NCBI RefSeq assembly: GCF_037893015.1
Contig: NC_133665.1
Location: 104,251,937-104,315,936, forward strand
Direction: 5' to 3'
Source of the DNA: Macrotis lagotis
Taxonomy: Eukaryota > Chordata > Mammalia > Peramelemorphia > Peramelidae
Length of the DNA: 64,000 bases
Under the pieces are notes generated by a model. The model made no database searches. It saw nothing but the letters and a program-made list of their open reading frames with translations, and was not told where the DNA came from. Every line of letters begins with the position of its first letter. Positions within the stretch are counted from its first letter, which is position 1. Both the position numbers and the translations under genes were made by a program. Below, one piece after another: positions 45,017 to 55,779 of the stretch.

Positions 45017-46530
45017 GGGAAGGTATGGGCGGGGATAAAGAGCTGGGACTAGTATTCCCACTGGGCGTTGGTTACTCCAGTGGTTTCCCCTGCTGGGAAA
45101 GAAAAGAACTCCGTGGAGGGTCTCGGCCTCTGTTACAGGTATATTAAGGTCCTATTCCCGACCCAGGTCGGATTCTTCCTTTTTCTAATGTATTAAGGGA
45201 AAAAAAATGTAGATTTTGATTCAACAGGACCTGGGTTCAAATCAAGTTCCTACTAGCTGTGAAACTCTAAACAAATCTTTCTGAAAACTCTAGATTCAAT
45301 TTCTTCCTAAATTAAATGGGAATAATTACCTCCTCCCCGAGTTGTTTTAAGAACACTGCTTGGTAATTGAAAGGTGTTAAAGAAGTAGTAACTATGGCCT
45401 TACCAGGGACTTCATCTTGTAGGGGATATTTCTTCTACAGCTTCCAAAGTATCATCACTACTCTGAAAGTTAAAGTCCTAGAGAACTGTCTGAGGGATCT
45501 GGGAGGTAAAATGACATGGGAAGGATCATATATTCAGCGTTTAAACCCAGGATTCCATGTATCTGAGGCCAGTTCTCTCTTCATTAAGACACACAGACTG
45601 GTGGTAGTCTGAGGTATAAAGAATTCATCACTTCCTTCAAGAATCCACCTTCTAATCTACACAAAATCTTTCCTGAGTTCCACTCCTAACTTCTAGTGCC
45701 CTTTTCTTTAACTTTGTATTTTGCATTTATCTGGAAATGTTTATTTTGTATATACTTAAACATTGTGCTGTCTTCTAATATACAATGTAAATTCCTTAAG
45801 AATAGAGGTTGTTTCATGGGGGGGGGGCGGGTGATAGTACGACAGTAACAATAGTAGTGATAGTGGTAGTAAAGCCAAACTTAAAATTTTCACTCCCCTA
45901 GGAACCCCTAACCGCCCCCATAGTCCCATGAGTCTTGATGTACTTTTCATGTAAAAAGTATCTCTGATATACTCCTCAAGTATTTTACTAATTATTATGT
46001 TTATTTTTTATCTCCATAAGGACAGGGGTTATGAGTTAACACTTGAAACAATGACATAATATAGAGTCAAGGTCATTTGGGTTTGAAATCAAAAATACTT
46101 CTTTTCTAATTCCACTCCTGCCTGCTCCTATTCCTGGGCTGCCTATGTCTTCAATCCTTACACCTACTCAGATACATGTAAAACTTCATCTCTGCCCCCC
46201 TCCCCCGACTCAGATTCATGAATACTCTCTTACCCAAACAAGCTTGGTTTTAGAACTACCCTCTCAAAAAAAAAAAAAAGAAGAAAACCAACTACCCTCT
46301 CTTTAAGGCACACAGCCTCAGTCTTCCAAACCTTCCACTAAGGTTCCACCCCTACCTCCAATTCCATTCTAAGCATTAATTATTCTTACCCTTAAACTGT
46401 CCCCACTTCCAACAAACAATTCCACTCCCTAACTCTCTCCACCCCCAACCCCCCCCCTTTCACTCTAGTCCCTGAAGGAGCTTAATAAATGTTTGGTTCC
46501 CCTAACATGCACAACTCCACCCTTCTCCAT

Positions 46531-46534
<4 letters not shown>

Positions 46535-46584
<50 letters not shown>
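46535..46584. repeat. (CA)n microsatellite
   Basis: About 24 CA units, nearly uninterrupted. Confidence 0.97.
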
Positions 46585-46585
<1 letters not shown>

Positions 46586-47119
46586 ACACAGGAAAGATCT
46601 CTAACCCACAGCCTTACCCTCAAAAAGACATTACCCTCCAGCCATCTCCCCAGACATGCACAACTTTGGGTCCTCCTCTACAAATTCATATACCTTTGAC
46701 TCCCCCTCTTGCACTTACTTCCTCCAAGATCCCAAATGCTCAGGTTTCAAGTGTGTGTCCCCCACACACATACATAGAGGTACCAAAAGCAAAGGGCTCT
46801 GCCTCCCTCTGTTGTGGAGAAGCAGACTTGCAGTTGCAGGAGGCCATGAAGCCATAAACTAAGGTGGAGCTGCCTGCATTTCAGGACACCCACAAGAGCC
46901 AGCATCCTACAGGCTGACTGTCATCAAGGTCACCACCTGGGAGATGATTTTAATGACAAAGTTCAATAAGTATTTGTTGAACCCTTCCTGTATCCAAGCT
47001 CTTATAGATGTAGAGGACACAAATACAATATGAAGGATGGAAATCTCTCCAAAATCTCTTACACATCTATGGAATGCACAGGACATCTGTCTTCAAATAT
47101 TCAAATGAAAGTATTCAGG

Positions 47120-47274
47120 AGGCAGCTAGGTGGCACAGTGGATAGAGCACTGGCCCTGGAGTCAGGAGTACCTGAGTTCAAATCCGGCCTCAGACACTTA
47201 ATAATTATCTCGCTGTGTGGCCTTGGGCAAGCCACTTAACCCCATTGCCTTGCAAAAACTAAAAAAAAAAAAAA
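47120..47274 (+). mobile_element. Marsupial tRNA-derived SINE
   Basis: Full copy between AAAGTATTCAG flanks. Confidence 0.9.
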
Positions 47275-47589
47275 AAGTATTCAGAAGAAGAAATAGATTT
47301 GTTCTGCTTGACCCTAGAGGGCAGAACTAGTTGAGAAAACAATAATGGCAGATAGCATTTCTATAGTGCTTATTATCCTCATTTTACAGATAAGAAAACT
47401 GAGACTCAAGAGAGGTTCACTGGCTTATCCAGAGGTATACAATTAGTATGCATCTGATGCTGAATTTAAACTAAGATCTTCCTGACTCCAGGAGCAGTGT
47501 ACCACCTGACTGTATAAAAGTTGCCAACGTCAATTTAGGTTTGATATCATCAAAACTTACTAACAATTAGTGCTATCTAAAGTAGCAAG

Positions 47590-47748
47590 GGGGGAGGGCG
47601 GCTAGGTGGCATAGTGGATAAAGCACCAGCCCTGGAGTCAGGAGTACCTGGGTTCAAATCCGGCCTCAGACATTTAATAATTACCTAGCTGTGCGGCCTT
47701 GGGCAAGCCATTTAACCCTGTTTGCCTTGCAAAATAAATAAATAAATA
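47590..47748 (+). mobile_element. Marsupial tRNA-derived SINE
   Basis: Full copy; flanks AAAGTAGCAAGGG and AAAGTAGCAAAGGG; tail of (AAAT)n. Confidence 0.9.
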
Positions 47749-47984
47749 AAGTAGCAAAGGGAAACATGTTTACCCATTTCTCCTAAAAGAGAGTTGCTGA
47801 AAAATATCATTTAGTTGGGGGGGGGGGGAGGAACTATCCTGGGCAGATTAACTTTAAGGACCAGGCAGTTAACCCCAAATCCAAGAATTCAAGGATGTGA
47901 CTTTCTGTCAAGGGAAGAGGAATTTCTGGAGTTTCTTAGGGAAAGAAAAAGATTACATAGTAATTAGTAGCTTGATATCAAAGC

Positions 47985-48190
47985 ATGCCTGCTTCCAGGA
48001 ACTGTTTTCAGCCCTGGACTATTATCAATGACAGTGACTTAGAAAAAGGCATAGATGTCATAACTATGAAATTTGAAGAACAGTTTCTAAAAACATACCA
48101 ACAGGCTGAATTTAATAAAGTGAAATTTAATATCAATAAAAGTAAAGTCCTATTTTGGAGTCCAAAAAATAAATTTCCCAAGAGAGATGA
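47985..48190 (+). mobile_element. CR1/L3-like LINE fragment
   Basis: Reads INDSDLEKGIDVITMKFEEQ ... EFNKVKFNINKSKVLFW on the plus strand, resembling the CR1/L3 reverse-transcriptase stretch INDLD..G...FNKxKCKVLH. Diverged and short. Confidence 0.5.
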
Positions 48191-48454
48191 GGAAGGCATG
48201 GTTACAGAGTTTTCAGTGTTATTGCATACTATGCTAACTTCCCTTGCTCTTGATTCCAATTAAACTGACCTATTTACTGTTTTTCATAAACAATATTCCA
48301 TCCTCTGCTTTTGCACAGGTGACTAAATATCAAAGGTTACATCACTGAAAAATAGAGAATAGAAAGATACTTTTCTCAATTAAAGCTAGAGAATTTTTAA
48401 GTAAATAAGGGATAGTGGAGAGCATAAAAGATAAAAATTGCAATCTTGAAAAGA

Positions 48455-48750
48455 AATTCGGTGTTGTTTGTCCTTCATTCTCAAAGAGAAGCAATGACAT
48501 CAGGAAGGTGATGTCTTGCCTTGCAAGTGAGTTGAATTTAAGTGAGGCAGGGCTGTGACATGTCACCACCCTCACTCTCTCCTCTGGAGTCATTCTTGGT
48601 ACAGGGTCAAGATAATGATCAGGACCACTAGAGATGGCTTTGGATGCAGAAGAAGACCTTGGCCTTTTTAAGCTAAGGTCTTTCCCAGGTCTCAGTTTGT
48701 CTGAGGCATCATCCATTCAGCGATTAAGGTTAGGTCAGAAATGAGGCAAA
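48455..48750 (+). repeat. Dispersed marsupial repeat, family not named
   Basis: Contains tgtccttcattctcaaagag, gacatcaggaaggtgatgtc and ggtctttcccaggtctcagt, which I recognise as a common marsupial interspersed repeat. I cannot assign a class with confidence. Confidence 0.5.
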
Positions 48751-49685
48751 GTAAGGCCTCTTTTACCTATTTAAAAATTCAATCTGGAAAGGGAAAACCT
48801 CAGCATTTCTAGCCAGATCAGAAACAATTGCTATTTACACTCACTGTGAGCCATCATAACTCAAGCAATGACCAAGTGAGACTTCAGCTGGGACTTACTG
48901 CCAGTGAGAGACAGAGGGATTTGGATTTAAGGTATGGTCAAGTAATTCCATTTGAATCCCAATGGACTTTATCAAAGTCTAATTTTCCAGTGCTGTATAT
49001 CAAAAGATCATGAATGAAACTACATGGGACAAAAGAGTTAATTATCTCAATTTTAAAATGAGAATAAGTAGGGAAGAGAGAAAAAAATCTAGCCTTTAAA
49101 CCCCAAAATATCTTAGGAAGGTCAAACAATCAAAATTTTATTTCCTGATATCCAATTGGTCTTCTCTGAAAACAAATTGTGAAGAGTAGCAGCTGCCCCC
49201 TTGGGGACCCAACTGACCAGTTCCAGTTGGACAATGCTGCTCCTTCCTCCCTCTGTCCCTCCTCTCCCTTTTCTCTCTCTCTCCTCTTCCTCTGTCCACA
49301 TAGGGAATCCTACCCTTATCTATGACCAAAGGAAATGAAATTAGGCAGCCTGGGTACAAAGAGCAGCAATGCAGCTAGATTGAAAAGAAAAACTGCCGGG
49401 GAGGGAAATCGTTGCCTTAACTAGTTACATCAAATCAAGTCCTTATTAAGGCTGATTTATGTACCAGGCACTGGGACCTCTCTGCAGCCTTTGCTATTGA
49501 TCACCCTCTTCTTGACACTGTCTTCTCTAGGTTTCCACCACACCACTCTCTCCTGGTTCTCCTCCTACCTGCCTGACTGTTCTTCATCCAGGACACACAC
49601 AAATAAAGCTAGGTATCTTTGGACTCTGGGCCCTCTTCTTTTTTTCCTCTATACTATTTTACTTGGTGATTTCATTGGCTACCAC

Positions 49686-50261
49686 TGATGCAGGGGAACT
49701 ATGGGCACAAAGAAATATTGTAATCATCTTTTTTGTACTGTGAAAGTGTTTCCTTTCTGACTTTTGTGAACCCCATTCCTGGCAAAAGATACCCCTATGT
49801 CCTTGTAAATTCCAAACCCTTTTGAATGACCTTAGCTATACATTCTTCTGTGGACCAGGCTAATTATTCAGGCATGGTAAATGTTTCCTTAAACCAAATA
49901 GAAGCCCTTCCAATATCAGATGTTGACCACTCCCAATATGCCTCCCCTTCCACCAATCCTAGAGAAGCACTTAAAGAGAGTCTGGTATGCCTTGCAATCT
50001 TGCCTTTCCTAGGCTACCTAATCAGCTGGTCTGCCTAGTTTAAACTACTGTGCATTATACTCTACATGGGTTTTTTTTTGGAAGAATTCTTAAATCTCTA
50101 TAAGATCCTTAATGGATAAGCTTTCTCTGTTATTTTATCTATTATTTGTTCGTTGTAATTTTTCCTAATAAATGTTTGTCTTTTTTATATCTGCCCTCCA
50201 GGATTAGATGTAATGATTCCTTCACTAATAGGAATGGACATCATTTTCCAAAAACCCAACA
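49686..50261 (+). mobile_element. Solo LTR of an endogenous retrovirus
   Basis: 576 bp starting TG and ending CA, with AATAAA at 50167-50172 and a 4-bp target duplication CCAC at 49682-49685 and 50262-50265. It interrupts an L2. A 4-bp duplication suits class I (gamma-like) elements. No internal viral region is present. Younger than the host L2. Confidence 0.65.
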
Positions 50262-50431
50262 CCACCATGGCTTGAATTATCACCTCTATGCTAATGATGT
50301 AGATCTATTTATCCAACTCCAAATTTCATACTCATATCTCAAACTGCTCACTAGACAACTCAGATCTGAGATCCCAAAGACATCTTAAACTCAACATGTC
50401 CAAAACTTTTCTTAAAACATTCTCTATTCTA

Positions 50432-50588
50432 GGGGCAGCTAGGTGGTGCAGTGGATAAAGCACCGGCCCTGGAGTCAGGAGTACCTGGGTTCAGGTCCGG
50501 TCTCAGACACTTAATAATTGCCTAGCTGTGTGGCCTTGGGCAGGCCACTTAGCCCCATTTGCCTTGCAAAAACCTAAAAAAAAAAAAT
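50432..50588 (+). mobile_element. Marsupial tRNA-derived SINE inside L2
   Basis: Full copy between TATTCTA/CATTCTA flanks; L2 sequence continues on both sides. Confidence 0.9.
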
Positions 50589-50895
50589 CCATTCTAAATT
50601 TCACTATTACAATGGAGAACCCCACTATCCTCCCAATCAAACTTGAAACTTGTCATCCTTAAGTTCTCATTCTCTTACCACCCCCATATCCAATCTTGCC
50701 AAGTCCTGTTGATTCTATTTTCATAACATTTCTATATATGGTCCCCTTCTCTCCTATGACACTGCCATCATCCTGGCAAAAACCCTAATCACCTATGCCT
50801 GGACTGTCTCTAGAGTCTGCTGGTTGGGCTCCCTGTCACAATTCCTCCTCTTACCTGTCAAAGCCATCTCCTTAATGCAGATTTGAGCATGTTGT

Positions 50896-51145
50896 TGTTG
50901 TTGTTTAGTTATGTCCAACTTTTGTAACCCCATTTGGGTTTTTTGGGGGGCAAAAATACTGTAGGGGCTTGCCATTTTCTTCTCTAGCTCATTTTATAGA
51001 TGAGGAAATTGAGGCAAACAGAATTAAATGACTTGCCCAGAGTCACACAACTAATAAATATTTGAGGCTGGTTTTGAAATCAGGAATTTAAATCCTTCTG
51101 ATTAGCAGTCCAGTGCTCTACACATTGCACCACCTAGCTGCTGCA
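50896..51145 (+). mobile_element. RTE-type SINE
   Basis: Begins ttagttatgtccaactttt gtaaccccatt-like, the RTE/BovB-related head. It continues with cattttatagatgaggaaa and cccagagtcacacaacta, and ends accacctagctgctg. Confidence 0.75.
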
Positions 51146-51179
51146 ATGAGGACAATAGTCTCTCTCAACTTTGTGTTCA

Positions 51180-51351
51180 GGGGCCGCTAGGTGGCTTAGT
51201 GGATAAAGCACCGGCCCTGGAGTCAGGGGTACCTGGGTTCAAATCCGGTCTCAGACACTTAATAATTACCTAGCCGTGTGGCCTTGGGCAAGCCACTTAA
51301 CCCCGTTTGCCTTGCAAAAACCTAAAAAAACAAACAAACAAAAAAAAAAAC
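51180..51351 (+). mobile_element. Marsupial tRNA-derived SINE
   Basis: Target duplication CTTTGTGTTCA at 51169-51179 and 51352-51362. Confidence 0.92.
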
Positions 51352-51584
51352 CTTTGTGTTCAAGGAAGACAATTAATACTGAGAATACATACCATGGAGG
51401 CTCTAGTCAATAGTATTAGAGAAAACTTCACAACCCCTTCATAAGTTACCTTATGCCTCTGAAGGGGAGGTGTAGCTAACCATACTGTAGGGAACCAAAC
51501 AGTGCCAGATGAAGAATCCCAGAATCTTGATGTAGGCTATATGTATATGTACTATTAAACATTTGAGCATTCCTCCCTAATTTC

Positions 51585-51742
51585 TTTTTTTTTTTTTAGG
51601 TTTTTGCAAGGCAAACGGGGTTAAGTGGCTTGCCCAAGGCCACACGGCTTGGTAATTATTAAGTGTCTGAGACCGGATTTGAACCCAGGTACCCCTGACT
51701 CCAGGGCCGGTGCTTTATCCACTACTACACTTAGCCACCCCT
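51585..51742 (-). mobile_element. Marsupial tRNA-derived SINE
   Basis: Reverse copy; target duplication CCTCCCTAATTTC at 51572-51584 and 51743-51755. Confidence 0.92.
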
Positions 51743-51889
51743 CCTCCCTAATTTCACAATGGAGTTATTATCATCATGAAGTTGTGGAATGCTTAAATGC
51801 TAAGTTATAGAATAACATTTTATTGCTAAAAGGGACTTTTATATGTTGTCAGGACAAGTAGATTCATGACAAAGCATTTGTACATATTT

Positions 51890-52560
51890 GGCTCCCTATT
51901 GCATCTAGAATAAAAACCAGACTCCTTAGCCTAGAATTCAAGGAGCTCCAAAGCCTGGCTCCAGCTCCCATTATTCCCTTTCATAGACCACACACACTAA
52001 CCTAACTAGGCCACTGATCATTCCCTGCACTCCTCCTGCCCTCCTCCCTTCACAAGGATCTCCTAAAATAGTGTCATATTCTCAGATACTGCTTATTTTG
52101 ATTCAATCTACTTCAGTCAAAATGACTTGTTGTTCAGTTGTTTTGATAATAGTGTTCCCCAACCATGTCTTAGCTTCTCTTGACTTTGTGCCGATCAACA
52201 TCCAAACCTGAGAAACACTTTCATCTGGTGATTTTTGAAATCTCTCTTCCTTTAAGGCTCAGCTCAGTTATCTTCCTCCATGAAGTCTTTCCCATCCACT
52301 CCAGCTAGATGTTCTCTCACCTTAATCAGTTTCCTTTAGGACCTTTTCTCCCTACATCTATCTCCTGTGCTTTCATCACTCTCAATCCAGTATCATACTG
52401 ATCTCTCTGCATGTCATATTCCCTTTCTCCTCATTCCCTAGGCCCAGATCTGTAAAAGTTAAGATCTTTATGGACAAGGATATTATTTCATCTCTACTCA
52501 GTTTTATTTTCTAATACTAAACACAAGACCTTATACACAGGTTGTGTGTTCCCATCCACC
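51890..52560 (+). mobile_element. L2 3'-end fragment
   Basis: Phrases aaaccagactccttagcct, aaggctcagctcagttatc and cctccatgaagtctttccc match the conserved L2 3' region. A short RTE-SINE head (ttgttgttcagttgtttt) interrupts near 52129. Confidence 0.65.
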
Positions 52561-52784
52561 AGGAATCTTGAGCCTTCATGATTGACACATGGCACTTGCC
52601 TTCCTAGGGCCATGATAAAAGAGAGCTTTTCTGGGATTACAGATATGTGTGCTTATCTCTTTCCCTTCTTTGGGAGGAAACTCTGGGTAGAACTCTGCAC
52701 ATATTATCAGTCTCCATTGATAGTTGGTTAATTCTGCTAAACTGCTTTTTTTTTTTAACTCTAAATATTTTTAAAAATAAGGAA

Positions 52785-52952
52785 TAGGGGCAGTTAGGTG
52801 GCACAGTGGATAGAGCACCGGCCCTGAAGTCAGGAGTACCTGAGTTCAAATCCGACCTCAGACACTTAATAATTACCTAGCCGTGTGGCCTTGGGCAAGC
52901 CACTTAACCCCATTTGCCTGGCAAAAAGAAAAAAAAAAGAAAAAACCAAAAC
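52785..52952 (+). mobile_element. Marsupial tRNA-derived SINE
   Basis: Target duplication TAAAAATAAGGAAT at 52771-52784 and 52953-52966. Confidence 0.92.
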
Positions 52953-54000
52953 TAAAAATAAGGAATGACTCCCTAAATAGGGACATATTCAGAAATTAAG
53001 TTGCTGATATTATAAAATAAAAAAAAAATCAATACACATTTTAAAATTTTAAAGTGAGGAAAAATATGTATACTGGTAAAAATTATGAAAAGTGTTCCTC
53101 ATTGTGTTGTTTTGTGTCATAGGTAGCTGCCTTCCCCAAAACACCTCCAAATCCAACCTCTTCATTTTATTGATGAGGAAACTGAGGCAAAAAAAAATGA
53201 TCAGGATATACGATACATGCCTGGTCATGTGGGCTTCTGTTGGCAATTCAGGAAGCTGGACCCCTTTGAGAACACTGTTCTGGAGACAGGAAGCTTAGGC
53301 CGACAGGCAAGGAAGCAGCATGCCCCTGACTCAATTCATTCCTGTCCAATCTTCCTTTCCCTTTAAGGCACAAAAAGAGGGTGAGCTGGCTCCCCATATA
53401 ACCTTAGGGAAGGCAGAGTGGTTGCTAGAAAATGAACCTTCTACTTCAAATATTACTTCCCATCATACCACTCATACCACCCTCTTACAGAGAAATTTAG
53501 TCTGGTAGAAAGGAACTTGAGTTTGAAATCAGATTTAAATTTTGGGTCTGTTTGATTATTTTTTTATTACCTCTGTTTTACTTATTTTTCTATCATCTAT
53601 GTAACTGGACAAGTTACATCATTTGTACAAGCTTTTTTTTCCTGTATTATTAAAAGTTTGGTCCATATGCCTAAGATCCCATTCAATTCTAAAATTCTAT
53701 TATTTTAGACCCCAGAATTATTGGGGCCCTGAGGATGGGGACAAACTATAAGCATATTTACTGGTCTCCCAGTAAATAATCTGACATCCCAGTGGTAGGG
53801 CATCAGCTCCAATTTGAGAGGCAGACTAGAATCAGGCAATTTACAGAAGAAGAAACCTTCCTCTCCTATGCATGTAAGATATTCCATACCTCACATAACC
53901 TCACAAGGGTAGGACATCAATACCAATGACCAGAAAGGGTAGGGCTAAATAGAAAGTAGATATGAGAGGAGGAAAATGGAATTTAAAGATGAAGCTGCTT

Positions 54001-54156
54001 GGGGCAGCTAGGTGGCACAGTTGGATAGAGCACTGGCCTTGGAGTCAGGCATACCTGAATTCATATCTGGCCTCGGACACTTAATAATTACCTAGCCGTG
54101 TGGCCTTGGGCAAGCCACTTAACCCCATTGCCTTGAAAAAAATCTAAAAAAAAAAT
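54001..54156 (+). mobile_element. Marsupial tRNA-derived SINE
   Basis: Target duplication ATGAAGCTGCTT / ATGAAGTTGCTT at 53989-54000 and 54157-54168. Confidence 0.92.
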
Positions 54157-54704
54157 ATGAAGTTGCTTCCTACTCCTGTCCTAAACAGAAAGGGAGAAAG
54201 GGTGGACCCTAGGTTCATAGAAAACAAATCTCTCCAGAGCTCTCGCCCTCAGGTTGAATGAGGAAGTTCAAGGCTATCCTATTCCTCCATACTTCCAAAA
54301 CAGGTGGCAGGAAATGTGAAGGGGAGACACAATCTCCTCTCTCAAACAGGCTCCATAAGATTTAGAAGATCATTGCCACAGACACAATTATTACAGCCTC
54401 TGAATAGCTCTCCTGACTCATAAGGATTGCATCTATGACTTTCAAAGATGGTGCAAAGAAAGAACAAATGATTTAGTCATTCTTGCTTTGTTCCTTGCTA
54501 TGTGACCTTGGAAAAGTATCCTCTGTAGGCCTCAACTTCATCTATAAAATGAACCTTGTGGAATAAATTATTTCTAACATATAAGTTTCTTTTCACTGTA
54601 AATTCTGATTTTATGCTTTCCAGTCCTGGTAGAAGTCCTTCTCCCCCTCCCCCCACTTCCTTCTCATTCTCCAGATATAGACCGGCAGGAAGGTTGCACA
54701 ACCT

Positions 54705-55572
54705 GGGGATGCATCTGGAGTATTTTATTCATCTATTTTTTTCAGTCTGGCTATGCTATAAGCAGTTAAGAAAATACACGTCCCTTTGAACATTCATACA
54801 TTTTTTTTTTACAGAGAAAACAAAACCTGATGTGATTCAGGTCATCCCAGAGTGGAGCAGGGCTACAATGGACCCCTGAGTGCCAGGGGACAAAGCCTCC
54901 CAGCCCACAAGAGGGTCTGTTGGCTCCCTTCCTTAGCCTCCTTCCCAACTTGGGGTTAAACCCCAATCCCAAGGGGTACTGGGAGAGGGTGGGAGGACAG
55001 GTGGGCCCTGAAGGCTGGGGGGCAAAGCTAAGGCAAGAAGGCAAGTGAGAAAATAGGCAGGGAGTAACTGAGGCAGCCTCAATAAGGTCAGGCCAGGGCT
55101 TGGTAAGTATGCTCCCTAGCAATCCAGAAGAGCAGTGTGGGCAGGGCTAGGAAATAAGCAGCAGTGGGAGGAGAAATAGGAAAGACAGAGGCCTTGGGGG
55201 AGTGTCAGTCCCTCACCCCCCAAGGAACACCCAGAACCTTCCCCAACCCCACAATGTTTCCAATGTTTTGTGCTTGCTCTTGGCCTCCCCTTTCTCCCTT
55301 GGACCAAAGAATACCCAGTGTTTCCAGTGTTTTTTGCTTTTGAGGGGGGTGAACAGGGGGTGGTTGAGACCGGCTCAGCTTCATGCCCCCCATCTCACAA
55401 CTCTGTGCAAAACGTTCTGGGCCCCCAAGGCCTAGGGTGAGGACATCAAACCACCTCACCAGAAGTCTTCAGGTCTGTTGAGGGGTATATTGAGTGTATG
55501 TTGAGGGGTAGGAGTCTGGGGCTCGGGGCTAGGAGAAATGGCCGAGAGCAGAGGCAGATATGGGGTTGAGGG
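54705..55572 (-). other. NCKIPSD: NCKIPSD 3' UTR
   Basis: Runs from the stop to just past a minus-strand AATAAA at 54729-54724. It includes a short duplicated motif (55245-55272 and 55313-55340, both around GTTTCCARTGTTTT). Confidence 0.65.
54724..54729 (-). terminator. NCKIPSD poly(A) signal AATAAA
   Basis: Canonical AATAAA on the minus strand about 845 nt after the stop, the first one found. Confidence 0.6.
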
Positions 55573-55779
55573 TTAGCTGGTGGAGGGGCAGAGGAGGGCA
55601 GGGAATTCCTCGCACATGTGGCGGACAATGGTCTGGTCAGTATGGCTCTGCAGTCCACCCTCTTCTTCGGACAGGATTCGCCTCAGGGTGGCCCGCAGGT
55701 CTGGCAGCCGGTGGCCGTGCTGCAGGTAGGAGGTGGAGCGGATGAGGCCGTGCATCAGAGTCAGATACTGCATGCGTAG
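55573..55779 (-). CDS. NCKIPSD: NCKIPSD last coding exon
   Basis: 207 nt, CCAG|CTACGC to TAA at 55575-55573. It encodes [20 protein letters not shown] then [20 protein letters not shown] and the C-terminus. Confidence 0.95.
   Translation of the reverse strand, partial: LRMQYLTLMHGLIRSTSYLQHGHRLPDLRATLRRILSEEEGGLQSHTDQTIVRHMCEEFPALLCPSTS

Larger units (their letters stand above)
49490..50900 (+). mobile_element. L2 LINE fragment split by an LTR and a SINE
   Basis: L2 ORF2 phrases: ctctcctggttctcctccta, tctgggccctcttctttttt, then, after the LTR, gaattatcacctctatgcta, and, after the SINE, ccaatcttgccaagtcctgt. The order matches one element interrupted at 49686-50261 and 50432-50588. Confidence 0.75.
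43651..54700. other. Intergenic region CELSR3 - NCKIPSD
   Basis: About 11 kb. 43.65-45.2 kb looks largely non-repetitive and may hold CELSR3 regulatory DNA. From 46.5 kb rightwards it is dense in SINEs, L2, CR1-like and LTR pieces. No coding exon recognised. Unassigned: 45.2-46.5, 48.75-49.45 and 53.0-54.0 kb. Confidence 0.65.

Noticed and set aside
47985-48263. Small host gene on the plus strand (92 codons)
   Set aside because: The peptide resembles a degraded CR1/L3 reverse-transcriptase segment and lies among repeats.
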